This document shows, in pieces, positions 1-13,165 of a stretch of 64,000 nucleotides of DNA. The translations under genes and the position numbers were made by a program. The notes under the pieces are model-generated. The model was not told the DNA's origin and did not search any database. It saw only the letters and a list, made by a program, of their open reading frames with translations. How positions within the stretch are numbered: position 1 is the first letter of the stretch; every line of letters begins with the position of its first letter. This DNA comes from Citrus sinensis (Eukaryota > Streptophyta > Magnoliopsida > Sapindales > Rutaceae), in contig NC_068560.1 in the NCBI RefSeq assembly GCF_022201045.2, positions 38,589,001-38,653,000 on the forward strand, written 5' to 3'.

Positions 1-1716
1 CAATTCTTAACAAATAATAACCTAAATACTTGAAAAGTATTTTAAAGTAAGACGCTTAAAGTGTGAATATCAATAAAATGTCTAAGCTCAAGGGTATGAT
101 TCTATAAAAAAAAAATAACGTATGTCCATTCTTCGCAAGAATGATTTATATACTTGGAAAATATTTCAAAATAAAAAACCCAAAAGACAAATATCGAGAA
201 AACATCTATTCAAAACTCAAATATTGTGATTTCTAATCTTCCTCTTAATTTATAAAGATTTGAGGGTTTTTATTTAGAGGTTGGGAAAATAATGCTTCTA
301 ATAATTCTTTAGGGTGGGGGTGGGGTGGGGGCACGGAATCCAAGTAAAGTAAGAAAACATGCAAGGCAACCCATGTAATGTGATTTAGGGAATCAAATGG
401 TGAGGTCTTATCTGTTTTTTTTTTTCTTTTCATGTTCTTTCTTTTTGACTACTAATAAGTTGTTTAAGTATCGATGTAAGTCATTTCAATTCTTTTGGAG
501 ATAATTCTGAAGGCTTCTTGAGCGTAGTATATGCATCACCGACCAAGTGTCGGTGATTTATTATCAACTCTTAATTAGGCCTTATATAGTATTGAAGTGG
601 TTTAAAAACTAAAATTGTAATTATGAAATAAAAATTAATAGTTTGTTATATATATATATATATGATTTAAATAATTATTTTTGTCAAAATAATTAAGATA
701 TAATATGTTTTCCAAACAGAATTGTTACTGTGTTGCAAAAAAAAATGGTGGTTAGTGCTGCTGCAATATATAGAAATGGGGTTGGTTGAAGTCACAAACA
801 GAATTTTAAGCTAGCTAGCAGTGATAGAAACAAGAGTTGGTAATCCACTAACAAAATATAAAACGAATTTTTAAGATATCATTAATATATATAAAGTTGC
901 TTTATGATCACACAAAGCAAAAACTTTCCATTCTATCTATCACCCTCTTTCTTTCTTGTCTTGACCTAACAATTAACAACAATAACAAGTATGTATTGGT
1001 GTTTGTTTGTCCAACTTATGCTAATGGCATTATTATAATTTTTAATTTGTTAATCTTTTAATATTCCATTTTCTTTGGAGCCGTCCAATATGATAAGTTT
1101 TTTCATGGTCCAGGTCCACAAAGAAAAAGTTGCGGAATAACCAAGTAATTAAATTAATTGGCCTTTATTCCTTATCGTTGTCTCTTCTATCAACATTGAG
1201 AGAGACTATAATAAAATACAATTAATAATTCTACGAAGCAAAAGCTTTTAAGTACAATTAATTTCTAGTAGTAGGACTACCCTTAACCTAACATTTGAAT
1301 GAATACTAATTGCAGCAGCTCTGTTAATGGCCTCAAATCAATAATTGATTTCCCAAATCGATACTTGCATTGACTTCAACTTTGCGGCAAGTCAAAGCTT
1401 TGTGCCATGCTACTCGTCTTATCCTTAGCCTTATTCCTCCCTCACATGTCTAAATTGCGTGCCCCCACGTCATGACCAAGTCTATCTAATTAACCATATT
1501 CTCTGTCAGCGTCTAACAGCTGGGTGGGTTTAGGGTATAAGGACCAGAAAAATAATAATAATCCTTTGTCGTTGTTATTAAAGGTTAAATTCTCAGGTGC
1601 AAGCATTCGGTCGTCATATAATGCCAGATTTAATACATTTTATAACGAGAGTGGAAGAGAATTAAGAGTTAGTCAAAAGTTTTGAAAAAGGGCCATCACA
1701 AATCAGAATAAGGAAT
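1..1716. other. Intergenic, no gene seen
   Basis: AT-rich sequence with a short TA run near 650 and a G-rich run near 311-332. I see no long open frame with plant-gene features and no transposon ends. The right part may carry distal regulatory DNA of MCD1, but no specific element could be supported. Confidence 0.5.
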
Positions 1717-1788
1717 TGAACCCGACGAGAATCGAACCCGCAACCTTCTGTTCTGGAGTCAGACGCTCTTCCATTGCGCCACGGACCC
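1717..1788 (-). tRNA. tRNA-Trp (CCA anticodon), possibly degenerate
   Basis: Read on the minus strand this is a 72-nt cloverleaf with anticodon loop CTCCAGA, giving anticodon CCA for tryptophan. The A box TGGCGCAATGG and a near-perfect B box GGTTCGATTCT are present. The acceptor stem GGGTCCG pairs with CGGGTTC using several G-U pairs, and the discriminator base is A. Compared with the plant nuclear tRNA-Trp I know, there is an A-A mismatch at the base of the anticodon loop and one mismatch in the D stem, so it may be a pseudo-tRNA. A five-T run lies about 25 nt downstream and could stop Pol III. It lies 155 bp upstream of the MCD1 start codon on the opposite strand. Confidence 0.8.
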
Positions 1789-1943
1789 GCAACTGATCTA
1801 CGGGAACTTAACTTTATTTAATAAAACTAACGAAACCCCACCCCCCCCACCCCCCGGTTGAACTTGCGACCGAGCCTCGCTGCGAGCAGTTTACTTCTCA
1901 AATGTGAGCGAGCACTTGTGAGATTTTCTTCCATATCCTCCTA

Positions 1944-4117
1944 ATGGCGTCAATTTGGACTCTCCAATTCCACTCTCTTTATTTCCCGGTAATCATCCTA
2001 TACTCCTTTTTCTTTTTTCTTTTTTCTTTTCCTGGGAACTTATACACACGTACATACATGGTTTTAATTAACTCTACATTTCTTTGGGTTACAAATTTCA
2101 AAGCATCGGGTGTCTTCGACTGTTGCAAAGCTTAGAACTGAATTTACATTGAGTCAAGGCCGATTGAGCTTGAACCGATGGTCAACAAATCGAAAGTTTC
2201 AACTTAAGGCAGTTAGAGATTCAGCGAGTTCTAATGAGGACCAGAATCTGGAGTCTGGAAAAGTTGCTGTTGCTGCAGACACGAAAACAAAAGACCCAGT
2301 TGCTAAATTTCAAGAAACATTAATCTCTTTGCCTCCTGTTGCTTTTGTGGTAATATTTTTATTTATTTATTTTACTTTTGCAGTATTCATGTGCCTGTAA
2401 TTGAATTTTTTTATTGTTGATTTATTTGGAAAATAATACCGGTATCTTTGTAACTGTTCTGCTTCTGCAAATTTTCAAATCACATCAGCTAAAATATTTG
2501 GTTAATGTTTTCCCACCATCTACTTACTTATATTTGATGGCTAGTGATTTAATTAGAGTGTAATTGTGGATCAAAAGTCCCCGTGCATCAAATCATGAAC
2601 ATACTCTAAGTTGTGTTCATTTATTTTTTTAAGTGAAATAATTGATCTTTATGCTTGGATTGATGGCATTGTATCCTTTCTGTATCAGATGAAAAGGCAT
2701 ACTAGGAGTAGTTTTGCAATTGGATTGTCCCTTTCAACTGCATTTCTGGTTATTGTTGTGAGGGCATTTATTGTTAGGAGGTCCAGATACAACCGGCCTG
2801 GCTCTGTAGAGGATCTTGTCAGACGTGGGCAGCTAAGATCTGACCGAAGAGGCATGTATGATTCCAATCCTTCATCCCTTTACTTTCTTTGTCCGTGAAT
2901 GTTTTAGCAACTGGTGCTTTATAACTGTATTTCTCATTTTCTGTTTAGTTTATTGTGTGAATTATTACACTGCACCTTAAACTTCATCTGCATTGGTAGC
3001 TAATCACATTGAAGTTTCTTAGATGTCAAGCATTTAGTTACCAAGTCAGCACATAAGTGTGGTTATCTTTTGAAATCGCCAATTTACAGCTCAAGGCCTC
3101 TCAAGTACGAGGACCCCTTTAATAATCCATTAGTGAAGGTTGGCAAGAGCAACTCAACTATGGAGATGTGTGGAAAGGTTTATCGCTTAGCTCCAATCAC
3201 TCTTACCAAGGAGCAACAAACTATCCACCAGAAAAGGAGGTCTCGAGCATATCAGTGGAAGAGGCCAACAATCTTCCTTAAAGAAGGGGACTTGATACCT
3301 CCTGATGTTGACCCAGATACAGTCAGATGGATTCCTGCAAATCATCCTTTTGCAACCACTGCCAATGACATTGATGAAGACTTGGCACAGAACAATGTGT
3401 ATCAAAAGCACGGTGTCCCTTTTCGTATTCGGGCTGAGCATGAGGCACTGCAGAAAAAGCTTGAAGCACTACAAAATGTAAGTTGTTTTAAATAATTGAA
3501 TGTTTAACACTTAGTATTATGGTTAAAAATGGAATATCAATATTAAGGCAACAAAGAGTGCTTGGCAGACCTAATTCAGGGACCAGACTGGTAAGTCCAT
3601 AAATGACAATTGAGTACTTGTTCACTGTCTCTTAATTCCTTTGCCTTTAAAACTATATCACGTGTGATACTGGGGGCCATTTGACTTTGATTTTCCTGTG
3701 CCAGTTCAACAATTGCCGACATTTTTGTAGACATGGTTGTTTCTATCTCTTGACCATAGAAAGAGTGTTTTTTGTGCAGGAGCACGTGAATTGTTAAGTA
3801 TTCAAGCTTACTCATCTTTTGCTCAGATTGTGATGCTGTGTGTAATTTGGTTACTTGGATCTCTGAAAAACTTCCTGCTCATTCTCTTAGATTTCTTGTT
3901 TATTTGTTTGCAGGAGCAAAAGCTTAATAAATTAGTGATTGATTCTAGCAACGCTAAGGATTTTGAGAGAGCATTCAAGTTAAATCCCAAGTCAGAAGAA
4001 CCTTTAGATCAGAACCCCTTTGTTAATCAATCTGGAGATTTGAGGCCACCTAGGCCAGATCAAGCCCCAAATGGATACGATAGCAATTCATCCTCGGAGG
4101 AAATGCAGAAACCCTAA
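1944..4117 (+). CDS. MULTIPLE CHLOROPLAST DIVISION SITE 1 (MCD1)
   Basis: MCD1 is an inner-envelope protein that positions the chloroplast FtsZ ring together with MinD. Five coding exons join in frame: 1944-1988, 2104-2349, 2689-2855, 3090-3477 and 3914-4117, giving 349 aa, the length I recall for Arabidopsis MCD1. The first about 80 residues look like a plastid transit region. A single hydrophobic segment lies at about residues 105-122, just after the basic start of exon 3 (MKRHTRSS). It is followed by the conserved DLVRRGQLRSDRRG and RRSRAYQWKRPTIF stretches, and the alanine/lysine/glutamate-rich part near residue 270 could form a short coiled coil. The exon 3 donor is the GT at 2856, because only that choice gives the family sequence RRGISRPLKY. 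All introns are GT-AG. The gene converges on TMT1. Assignment is from remembered family sequence and matching length. Confidence 0.88.
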
Positions 4118-4695
4118 ACATTCAATATCAGTATTATGTTCATGTTCCTCTGTATCTACTGTGAAGTGAATTCCCATTTTTCAAATATTACATGAGAGTT
4201 GGCTGGATCACCATTTGAAAATTTCCCTGCTGTTGGCTTTAGTTTTGCCTTTTCTAGAACCAGTTGTAAGTTGAAGGCTGTAAATATGAACTGCGGTGTT
4301 TTACATAACCGGTATCTTTTTTTTTTTTTATGCACCCTGGAATTTCAATAGGCTTTCTGCAGTCGGATTGCAGATATTAGTTTCTTTTGCACAGATCAAC
4401 GATGGTGCAATGACTTGAGTGATCCTCAATGAAACCATTATACAATATGGTATTAAAGAAGCTTCAGTAGTCACTAATAAGATATTTCATAAATCAAATA
4501 AGTAGAGCAAATGTATTTGAAACAATATTGACAATATAATACTAAAAATGCATTTCGGAGAGGAAAAAAAAAAGAAAGAGCCACAACCTCTTTTAATTAG
4601 AATATCCTGATTCCCAATGCACTGTGCAAAAATTCTCCAAATGAAAGTATGAGCTAATTCTGCCGGCTAAGCTGAAAGCCATTCTCAGTTTTCGA
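4118..4695. other. Shared 3' region of MCD1 and TMT1
   Basis: Two convergent genes end on either side of this 578-bp gap, so it should hold both 3' UTRs and polyadenylation signals. A T-rich run at about 4318-4330 and an A-rich run at about 4564-4575 are the only visible features. I see no further gene. Confidence 0.5.
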
Positions 4696-7600
4696 TTAGT
4701 CAGCCTTGGTGGCTTGCCTTGCCCCAACAGCAAAGAACTCAGTAATGACTTCAAGAGGCATGCCTTTGGTTTCAGGTACTCTCAGGAAGACGAAAACCCA
4801 GGAGATGAAACACACAACAGCATAAACACCGAAGGCACCAGCTAGCCCTATTGAACTAAGCATTACAGGCAGTGTGTAGGTGACAATGATGTCACAAATC
4901 CAGTAAGCCATGGCACAGATGGCAATGCAGATGCCACGGACTTTTGTTGGGAAGATCTCTGCACAAAGGATATTTGGAATTGGTCCATAAGCCGCAACAA
5001 AGCAGCAGAAGTAGATTATAACACAAGCTGTTGAGATCCCTGCTTTTAAGACTGGGCTGATAAGTTGCAAAGTTTCACTAATGACAAGAATGATGAGCGA
5101 CACTATCAGCACAGGGATTGTGGTGAGCAGCAGCTTCCTGCAAAATCGGGTTAATTAATTTGACAAGGCAAGTATAAAAGTTAAAATTACCCTTAAGAAA
5201 GAGGAAGAGAAAGTATTTCACAATGGAATCAAACAGAGCTGAAGTATATTTTCATCGGCTTGTGGAGTTACAAATGACAAAATTCATACAGTTGCCAGTT
5301 TCAATACTTAAGATGACAAGTTGGCTGCATAAGAAGCACTGAGCTTGATGTTTCATTCTGATCAAAATCAGAACACACATTTTTGATAGATTAAGGACAA
5401 TTCTATTCCTACTTCCCTAGTGATACTAAACATAACTTTCAGATAAAATGATAATTTTCAAGATGGCATTCAGAAAACACTTTTGAGAATTTTAATGTTC
5501 AGATAATGAGAATTTAATTATGAAATGTGCAAAAACATTATTTTCTATAACATCAATCTAACAAGGATATAACCAGAAGGAAGCATTGACAAAAACAAGC
5601 AGTATCCTACAGAGTCACCCCTCAGAAGAAAAGGCACGGGAGTGAAAAATAGATGTACAGAAAAACAAATCACCTTCTGCCTGCTACATCCATAAGCTTC
5701 ATGGCTACACCTATGCAGGGAAGCATCAGAAAGGTTGTGAAAGCACTGATAAGGAATGATGCAGATTCCGAGCTAATGCCCAAATTAGAAAGAAGAACTT
5801 CAACACCTGCTTGTTCTAGGATTTGAGGAGTGTAGTAAAGGACCCCATTGATGCCAGAAAACTGCACATACATTAAAAGAATTAATCATCATATTATCAA
5901 TCCCAGGGTCAGATAAAAGGATTAAAAGTGAGTTCGCATAAGTTTCATTGATATGAAGAACAATCTTGTTAATCTAGCTGTTGGTACTCCTCCTACAAGG
6001 TAGGACAGGCCATCTGTTTTCCTTTTGATCTTCTGGAAGCAAAATGTTCAAAACAAGGATGAAAGAGAAAGCCAACTAAAACCATGTTCATGTACTAAAC
6101 TTTTCACAGGATCACTGTTTTCATTTTAATTCAACAAGAGAAAAAGTAGAGCAACTAATGAATAAAACAATTGCCTACCTGCTGTAGTATCTGGATTCCA
6201 ACCCCAACCAACAATGCACGCTTAACTCCAGCCTCCAAAAGAGCGGCCCAACTAGGCCCTTTTGAAGCAGTTTCAGAAGGATGAACCATTGCAGGTCCAA
6301 CTGGATGCTGATCCATAAGCTCCTTGGAGTATAAAGCAGGCTGGCTTACCAAAGCGGCAGCCTGGATATACTCACCTTCTTCAGGCACATCATAACCAGG
6401 AACTGAAACAAGAGATCCACGTCGGGATCCTGGAACTCCCTCCTGATGCAAGTAAATCCTTTTAAAACCCCCTTCCTTCTTTCCATCCTCACCTTCTCTC
6501 TCCGTCCATTTCCATGCCAATTGCCAACCACCACCAATGCCTGTACTACCAACTGCCTCTCCAGATCCCTGCATGAGACTGCTGTGACGTCTCATGCTCA
6601 AAATACTGCCATGGGAAGGAGGGGCAGCCATGTCCTTTTCCATGCTTGTTGTCTGGCGAGAGATTAATGGACTATGCAAATTGTCATCTGAGTCTGCCCC
6701 AGCAATGTCTGATGCATGGTCCTCTCCTTCCCTCTGCAGGCTCTCTTCATCCCAATGATCATGTTTAACATGATGCTCCGCAGTACTAAACATGCTTCCA
6801 AAGGTTGGAAAAAGCGTACTTCGCATACTTCCCGATTCTGGAAGCTTTTCATGAACGCTGCCAAATAGAGTCACAAGAGGGTCCATAAGTGGGACACTTT
6901 GGTTTGCCAGGCTACCCTGGCGAGAGACAAGTGCCAGAGAACTCTGTCCTGTGACAGGTTTGGCAACCCATGAGAGGCCTTCTTCAGGTCCATATAATCT
7001 GATTTTGTCTTTCTCGTCAGTAGGTTCCTCACCATCAGCAAGTTCATCACCTGGGCCTATTATATATTCTTCTATAGATGTTTCACCCCCGATTCCAAGA
7101 CCTTCAACCAGCAAGGCCATCTCACCTATGGATTAAAGAAAATTTAGCAAGACAAACATGATCAAATTGTCGCAAATCAAGAATTAAATGGAAAAAGATA
7201 GGAGGGGTGTAGAAATTTCCAACTGCCCATGCATTACTAAGCCACAATAATTGAGGTCAATTAGAATGGTTGTGACAAAATATCTGTGGACTTTTTCCTT
7301 TCTCAATTCAGTCCTTGTCATTCGGTGAATGTATAAAATCAACTGAGAAGCGATATGAGAATTTCAACTGCTTTAAGTTGCATGCTGTGTAGTACATGAT
7401 TATCACTGATTTGATGCATTTATATGAATCTGATCAAACAATGAAGATCCAGAAGCTTCAATATTTTTCTTTTTTTTAAATAAAATCTTAGTGCCAAAAT
7501 TCTGCACTCATAAATGTATCTGAAGTCGATACAGAGCTCTTTGGAAATGATAAATCTGATTTTTAAAGACGTCCTTTCAGAACTCTGGATCAAGATGGTG

Positions 7601-8866
7601 ACTCTCATTAAACTAGCAATAGCAAAAGACTGCAATGAAAAACTTCAGTTGAAGTAGAATAATAAGCTTTGAGCCACATATTAAAAATATTAATTGAACC
7701 AACCAAATCGTCAATGCTTAAGAACCGAGTAAACTAGGGTAGTCCATATTCCATGTGCTTAGTCTAGCAGATAGTAAATCTTACTGAAAAATTCAGTCAA
7801 CTGTGCAGTGTACATAATGTTTTCATCAGAAATTGATTTAAGAAGATCATGCACACCACCAAACACTGGAGGCAAGGCTCAAGCTCAATGGATCAATTCA
7901 ATCAGCAAGGAGACAATTTTCTAGGCTCCATCAGAAGTACATAATCATATTTTGGGAAAGGAAAGAAAAAAACACCATGAACAAAAGCAAACCTGAAACG
8001 TCTTCCCTGCCACGTAATCTCTGGAGGACCTGCTTTGCCTCAAGCATCTTTCCTTTACTCACAAGCCACCGAGGAGATTCAGGCAAGAAAAATACTGCAA
8101 ATGCAAAATAAAGAAGGGCAGGAATTGAAAGAACCCCAAGCATTAACCTCCAACTAGGTGAAGCTAACAATGACATCCCAAAAACCATACAATATGCCAG
8201 AAACATGCCACCCGAACCAGTGAATTGTGGAAGAGTATTTAACCGTCCCCTTATTTCTGATGGAGCAGTCTCAGATATATAGAGTGGGACAAGAGTAACT
8301 GCCAGACCAACTCCAAATCCATCTAAGAGTCTCGCAATGCACAGGACATAAACATTGGGAGACCATAACATTACTAAACCACTAACAAAGTAGAGGACTG
8401 ATGAGAGTATGAGCATTGGGCGCCGACCAAGCCAATCTGATATGGGTCCTGAGCATGTTGTAATAGCTGTGGCTCCAATGAGTGACATGGCCACAACAAG
8501 ACCTTCTACGGTAGTACCCAAGTTGAGGTCCTTCTTGATGTAGACAATTGCCCCTGAAACCAAAGAAACAAGATTATAGAAGTGCATTTTGAACAATAAT
8601 TTGACCTGAAAAAATGGCATATATCACCAACCGATCTAAAAGATTCCAATCCCAATGGACAAAAACCACAAAGTCGTCCATTGAGCAAAGAAGTAGCCAG
8701 TCACATTGAAGAACTAACAAACAGCTGACAAACTAAATCTGTAAATAAAAATAAATAAATAAGGAAAAGCTGTGAAGCGTTAACTACCAGCGATTGTTGC
8801 ATTATCCCATCCTTGCAAGAAGTTACCAATAGTAGCAGCAATAGCTACAAGTGCAGCTCCGTTCAT
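4696..8866 (-). CDS. Tonoplast monosaccharide transporter TMT1/MSSP1-type
   Basis: A major-facilitator sugar/proton antiporter that loads glucose and other sugars into the vacuole. Coding exons on the minus strand are 8788-8866, 7993-8553, 6179-7125, 5674-5861 and 4696-5137, joining in frame to 738 aa, the usual length for the family. The start MNGAALVAIAATIGN leads into six N-terminal helices with DWLGRRP, PESPRWLVSKG and the GREDVSGEMALLVEGL sequence. A cytosolic loop of about 300 residues between helices 6 and 7 (about residues 214-510) is typical of TMT proteins and contains acidic and serine-rich stretches (SRQTTSMEKDM, SMRRHSSLMQG) that are likely phosphorylation targets. The C-terminal half has FSGINGVLYYTPQ and PETKGMPLEVITEFF. 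It matches TMT1 better than TMT2 (ATIGNFLQGW, CSGPISDWLGRR, GSLANQS). The non-coding 5' exon or exons probably lie between 8900 and 9700. Confidence 0.93.
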
Positions 8867-11140
8867 CTTTCCGCCAATGATTGAAATCACTCGTCAATAC
8901 TCAAAAAAGTAACCTGTAGGAAAAGAAGATCCCACATCTATCATCATCAACATAGATCCAGTTCACCCAAACAACAATAATTGGACTACATATATCGACC
9001 AACCATAACAGTGAAAGCAATAGCCACAGTGTCAAATCTTTACAGATTTGACTAAATTATTAATACTAGCATATTTACATCCACATATCAACAGTATCAA
9101 TAATCAACCTTTAGAAAATTCAGATCTCTTGGATTTCTCACCTCTTGATACCTTAACCGCCAAAAGGGTCAAAGCCAAAGAACCCGTGCTTGATGAAAAG
9201 GTAGCGATTTAAAGCATACACAACTTAGAAAAGCTAACTTTTCAGAGAAAAAGCTTAAGGAAAAGAGAAACAACTAATCTATGAGTAGTAATACATAACA
9301 GAAGGAACTGCAAGCAAAAGAACTGGCTCTTTGGGATGAAAAAAAGATGGAATCTTTATGGACAGACAAGAAGATTCTCTACTGAGATAAAAAAAAAATT
9401 TTAAAAAGAAGCTTTATGTAAATTTGCCGAAAGAAGTGCGCTAATGAACTGAAACAAAAAGCAATTTTTAAATAGTTTTTTCAACAAGCCATCAAACACT
9501 TGCCACTTAAACTTCACTCTGCGACTCTGACTTAAAAAAAAAAAAAAAATTACTTCACTCCATAAATTGAGTTCACTGACTCAAGAACAAGTGTAGAGTT
9601 TTGGTCCAGGCCCAGAACCTGACACCTTCTTAGATTCAAATTGAAGTGCAATAGTTCCAATTTTTTACTTAAAAAACACACAGTTAAAATGAAATTAAAA
9701 AGAGGGTCTGGAACGTACTTCTAATGACTAATGATTAATCAATGGACAGCAAACAAATCACAAGGATCCTAATACACACACACACACACATATGTATGTG
9801 TATGTGTATGTGTATGTATATGTATATATGGGTAAATTTCACTGCACTCCTACTAGAGAGACTATCTTCAATATATATATATATATATATATATATCTCC
9901 GTGTGTATTTTTAATTTTTTCGGGTTTTAATTTGTCTGTTAAATTATATATATACACAGGGGTGTATAAATTAAAATAATTGAAGATGATGAGCTTCGAC
10001 TGCTTTCCTGTACTTGCTCCGCTGTCTTTTGGACATCTATCTTTTGAAATCGACAGGATGTCTTTTCTTTGCTTTTTGCCCCTTTTTTTTTCATTTCTCT
10101 CAATTCTTTGTTAATTTTGTTAGTCAAGCTGTGACAACGTAATCTAGTTACATAATACAATATGGCTTTGTTTAATATTAGATGTTGTAATTTTAAAGTT
10201 AGTATTAGTTGTTAGGAAAAAAGATACGTAACTGTGATTAAAAAGTTAATTGTGTTTGATAAATTTAATATTGTTATGAAATAATTATAATTTTATAAAT
10301 GTTTTATTAAAGTAATGTTTTATCTCTATTAAACAATTTGTCATCTTTTATAACTCTTTTTACCTTATAAGAACTTAATATTATTTTTAAAAAAGAAATT
10401 ATTTTATTTTATTTTAATTATGTTAATTTAGAACAAAAGGTAATTTGATTTTTAAATATGATGAATAATAAGTAATTTTCTTTTATTATTTTCAATTTTT
10501 TTGTTATTAATTTTTTAATTCTGTGAATTTTCTCTTTTCTAATTTATTGACAAAGAGGAGACGTGTTCAAAATAATATATAAAAATATACTAAAGAAAAC
10601 AAATATGATTAAAATAAAATAGATTTAGGTGGCTGAAGTTGTTTTCTACCTTGCATGTGTACGTGACTGGCATAGAACGTAATGCCACAAACGTGAACTT
10701 TGAAAATCCGAGATGGTATATAAAATTTTTAAAATACAATAACATAATAACAAGTGAAAAAAATGGCTTTGGCTTGGCTTGTATCTGTACTATAACATAT
10801 CATCTTTATATCACCTTCATTCAATGTACAGCATTAGAACAGCTAAGGTTTAAATACCGTAAGTTCAATAACCTGATTCAAATATTTAGCTAAAAATCCT
10901 CAATTTAAGCAACATGAATTCATTAATCAATCTACTACATATATAACTTTAAAATGTCAACAGAGCAAAAGACGTTTAAAGTTCTAACTTCATAACTGTA
11001 TATCGCTACATCCCATGACGAAGCATTTGAAAGACGTATCTTTTTTTTTTAGTTGATTAAGCATGGTAAAGATCAAAGAACACACATAGTAAATCATGTT
11101 TTCCATTCAAAAAAAAAAAAATCATGTTTTATAGCAAACA
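8867..11140. other. TMT1 upstream region and AT-rich spacer
   Basis: The first several hundred bases upstream of the TMT1 start codon probably carry its 5' UTR, an intron and the promoter, but I could not place the exon edges. Microsatellites occupy 9774-9896. From about 10160 to 10600 the sequence is AT-rich and resembles MITE-type DNA, but I could not find paired ends. No protein-coding gene is supported. Confidence 0.45.
9774..9896. repeat. Compound microsatellite (CA)n, (TGTA)n, (AT)n
   Basis: A CA run at 9774-9790 passes into a TGTATG-type run to about 9830. After about 40 bp of unique sequence, a pure AT run follows at 9870-9896. Confidence 0.9.
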
Positions 11141-11149
11141 TGTTAGTTG

Positions 11150-11560
11150 TTTTGTACATCTGATCTTGTTCTAAGCCATCAAATTTGATCATTTCTTCAT
11201 ACAACTTAGCTTGTAAATCAACTACTTCCTTCTCAGCACCGAAAAGCACACTAATCAAACTATCTATTTTTAGTTACCATGGCTGCAACCATCTTAGTCA
11301 TTGCCCCAATATTTGAATATGTTCAATTCCCTAAATCCAATAAGAGATAACATGTCTGACAAAGCACAATACTTTTGCTTTAACCATTTCACTCGAGATT
11401 TAATATGATGAGAATGCTTTGAAACAAGAACCTTGACAATTTGGCTTCCATCTTTTGTTCCACTTGTTGTAAGTGGCTATTTCAGAACCTGCAATCTAAT
11501 TGTCACATAAAATTTTGACTTAAATCCAACAATGATTCAACTGATACAGCATTTTGGGCT
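11150..11560 (-). pseudogene. Myb/SANT-like protein of Harbinger element, broken
   Basis: Minus-strand translation gives DGSQIVKVLVSKHSHHI and SRVKWLKQKYCALSDML, which resemble the plant Myb/SANT-like domain that partners PIF/Harbinger transposases. Further on is FGAEKEVVDLQAKLYEEM. The reading frame is interrupted between these pieces. In intact elements this protein helps the nuclease enter the nucleus and bind the element ends. Here it lies directly downstream of the nuclease remnant, which supports the assignment. Confidence 0.45.
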
Positions 11561-11900
11561 GTCATCCAAAAATACTTATTTTGCCCGTACCTCTTTGAGT
11601 TGGAACATAACTCATTTTGTAACAATAATGTATACAAAATTATTAGAATCCAAATAGATACAATGTCAAATAAAAATTAATTGCATAATTCATAAGCAAA
11701 ATCATAAGCAATCAGATCATAAGGAAACAGATACAGTGTCAAATGAAAATTAATTATATAATTCAAGCAAACAGATGCAATGTGAAATGAAAAAAGATTG
11801 CATAAGTCATAAGCGAACAAATACCAATGTTAAACAACAACCCGAAATAAGAAGGCAATACATCTCAAGCAACCAACACAAACTCTTCATTATTCTCTAC

Positions 11901-13160
11901 TTACATGCCATGTGTTCCACATCTCTTGGGCCAAATTTTGTCTTCACATAGTCTATTTATGTGAGGGCTCAACTGAATCAACAAACTTTGATTTGTTTGA
12001 CATTCTAGAGTCAACTCATTATCCATTTCCATCTCTATATCATCATAAGACATTTCTCTTCTACTAAAGTTAAGTAGCATACAACAAATAGATTTAATAT
12101 GCCATTGTGTTTTTATATATATAAAATGAAGGACTTCCTAATCAGCCTATCTCTTCTTCAATAACCCAAAACATCGTTCAATTACATTACAAGCATCTAA
12201 GTGCTTCATATTAAGTAACTCTTCTAGAACAGTAGGTTGGTATCCTTCACTAAAGTGACTCAAACGAGGTTACTTGAATATCATTCAAATAGTAACATAG
12301 TTCTCTAAATAGAGAAAGGAAGAAAACCCTTCCTATTGCTGTAGCCACCATCAACCAAGTAATAATAGCTTATTAACAAAAATAGGATATCATAAATCAA
12401 TCTAATTGACAAATGATGTAATCTTAGAAGCTAAAGATGATTTTGGTTAGATATATTACCATTAGAACTTGGAAACCATTTCTTCTAGTTAAAGCATATA
12501 GCATGCAAATATGTTGAGTTGAACCTTTCCATCCTAGTAAAAAGTAGATAGATTGCATGTCTTGTGAACAAACTGTCAAGATATTTGTTGCAATTTCATT
12601 TTTCCTAGTTTTATATTTTCTATCAACCTTGGAAACGTGAACCTTTATGTGCGTCTTCTAACGCACCCAACCAATTCTACATAATAAGATAAAAAAAAAT
12701 TGTAAGGCAATATACAAAAATGCATCAGAGAAAATGTGATTTGAAAACAATATTATAGATACCTTAAGCTACTTCCATTTTGGGTCTGTTGGATTCTCCA
12801 TCACTAGCTCAAGTGTTTTTCAAAACCCCTTTTGGCATTTAATTATTACCTTTAAACACTCGTGGAAATATTTACTAACTATTTTTTGAATCTTGTGAAA
12901 TTGAAACCAACAACCCAATTCTTCATATGATGTGCCTAAATATAAAAACATTGCAAACATCTCCTCGGGAGATACATTTCGAGTGCCAACCAAATGCCTT
13001 TCCCACAAAGAAAGTTACATAAAATTTTGAATGTTTCTCTATCCATTCTTAATTTTGACAAATATTTGATATCACTTTGAAAAAGCAAATCATACACAAA
13101 ATAGCTCATTTGTTTGTATACTCTAGAGATTGATTTTGTACTATCGAAGTCTCCATTCAT
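11901..13160 (-). pseudogene. PIF/Harbinger (ALP1/HARBI1-like) transposase, broken
   Basis: Minus-strand reading begins at MNGDFDSTKSISRVYKQM, followed by LSKLRMDRETFKILCNFL, the N-terminal Harbinger signature. Next come VGTRNVSPEEMFAMFLY and KIVSKYFHECLKVII. The catalytic core is recognisable at about 12315-12365 as YYYLVDGGYSNRKGFL, which holds a DDE aspartate. Near 12150-12230 is MKHLDACNVIERCFGLLKKR, and the C-terminal part follows to a TAA at 11901-11903. The total span of about 1.26 kb is normal for the family, so the gene is nearly full length but broken by several stops and frameshifts, for example just after GFLPFSI and after LLKKR. A domesticated ALP1-type host gene is unlikely because the frame is not open. 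Confidence 0.8.
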
Positions 13161-13165
13161 AAGTC

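Larger units (their letters stand above)
11150..13165 (-). mobile_element. Decayed PIF/Harbinger DNA transposon
   Basis: Two transposon genes lie in the same orientation on the minus strand: a Harbinger nuclease (11901-13160) followed by a Myb/SANT-like helper (about 11150-11560). This two-gene arrangement is typical of PIF/Harbinger elements. I could not identify terminal inverted repeats or the 3-bp target duplication, so the stated limits are only those of the recognisable coding parts; the real element is larger. It is broken by many stops and shifts and is surely not autonomous. Confidence 0.75.

Noticed and set aside
2851-2857. GC-AG intron donor at the end of MCD1 exon 3
   Set aside because: A GC donor after AGAG would put exon 4 out of frame, while the GT at 2856 gives the conserved RRGISRPLKY and the expected 349 aa.
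10160-10620. MITE in the TMT1 upstream region
   Set aside because: The AT-rich wording resembles known MITEs, but I found no inverted ends or target duplication.
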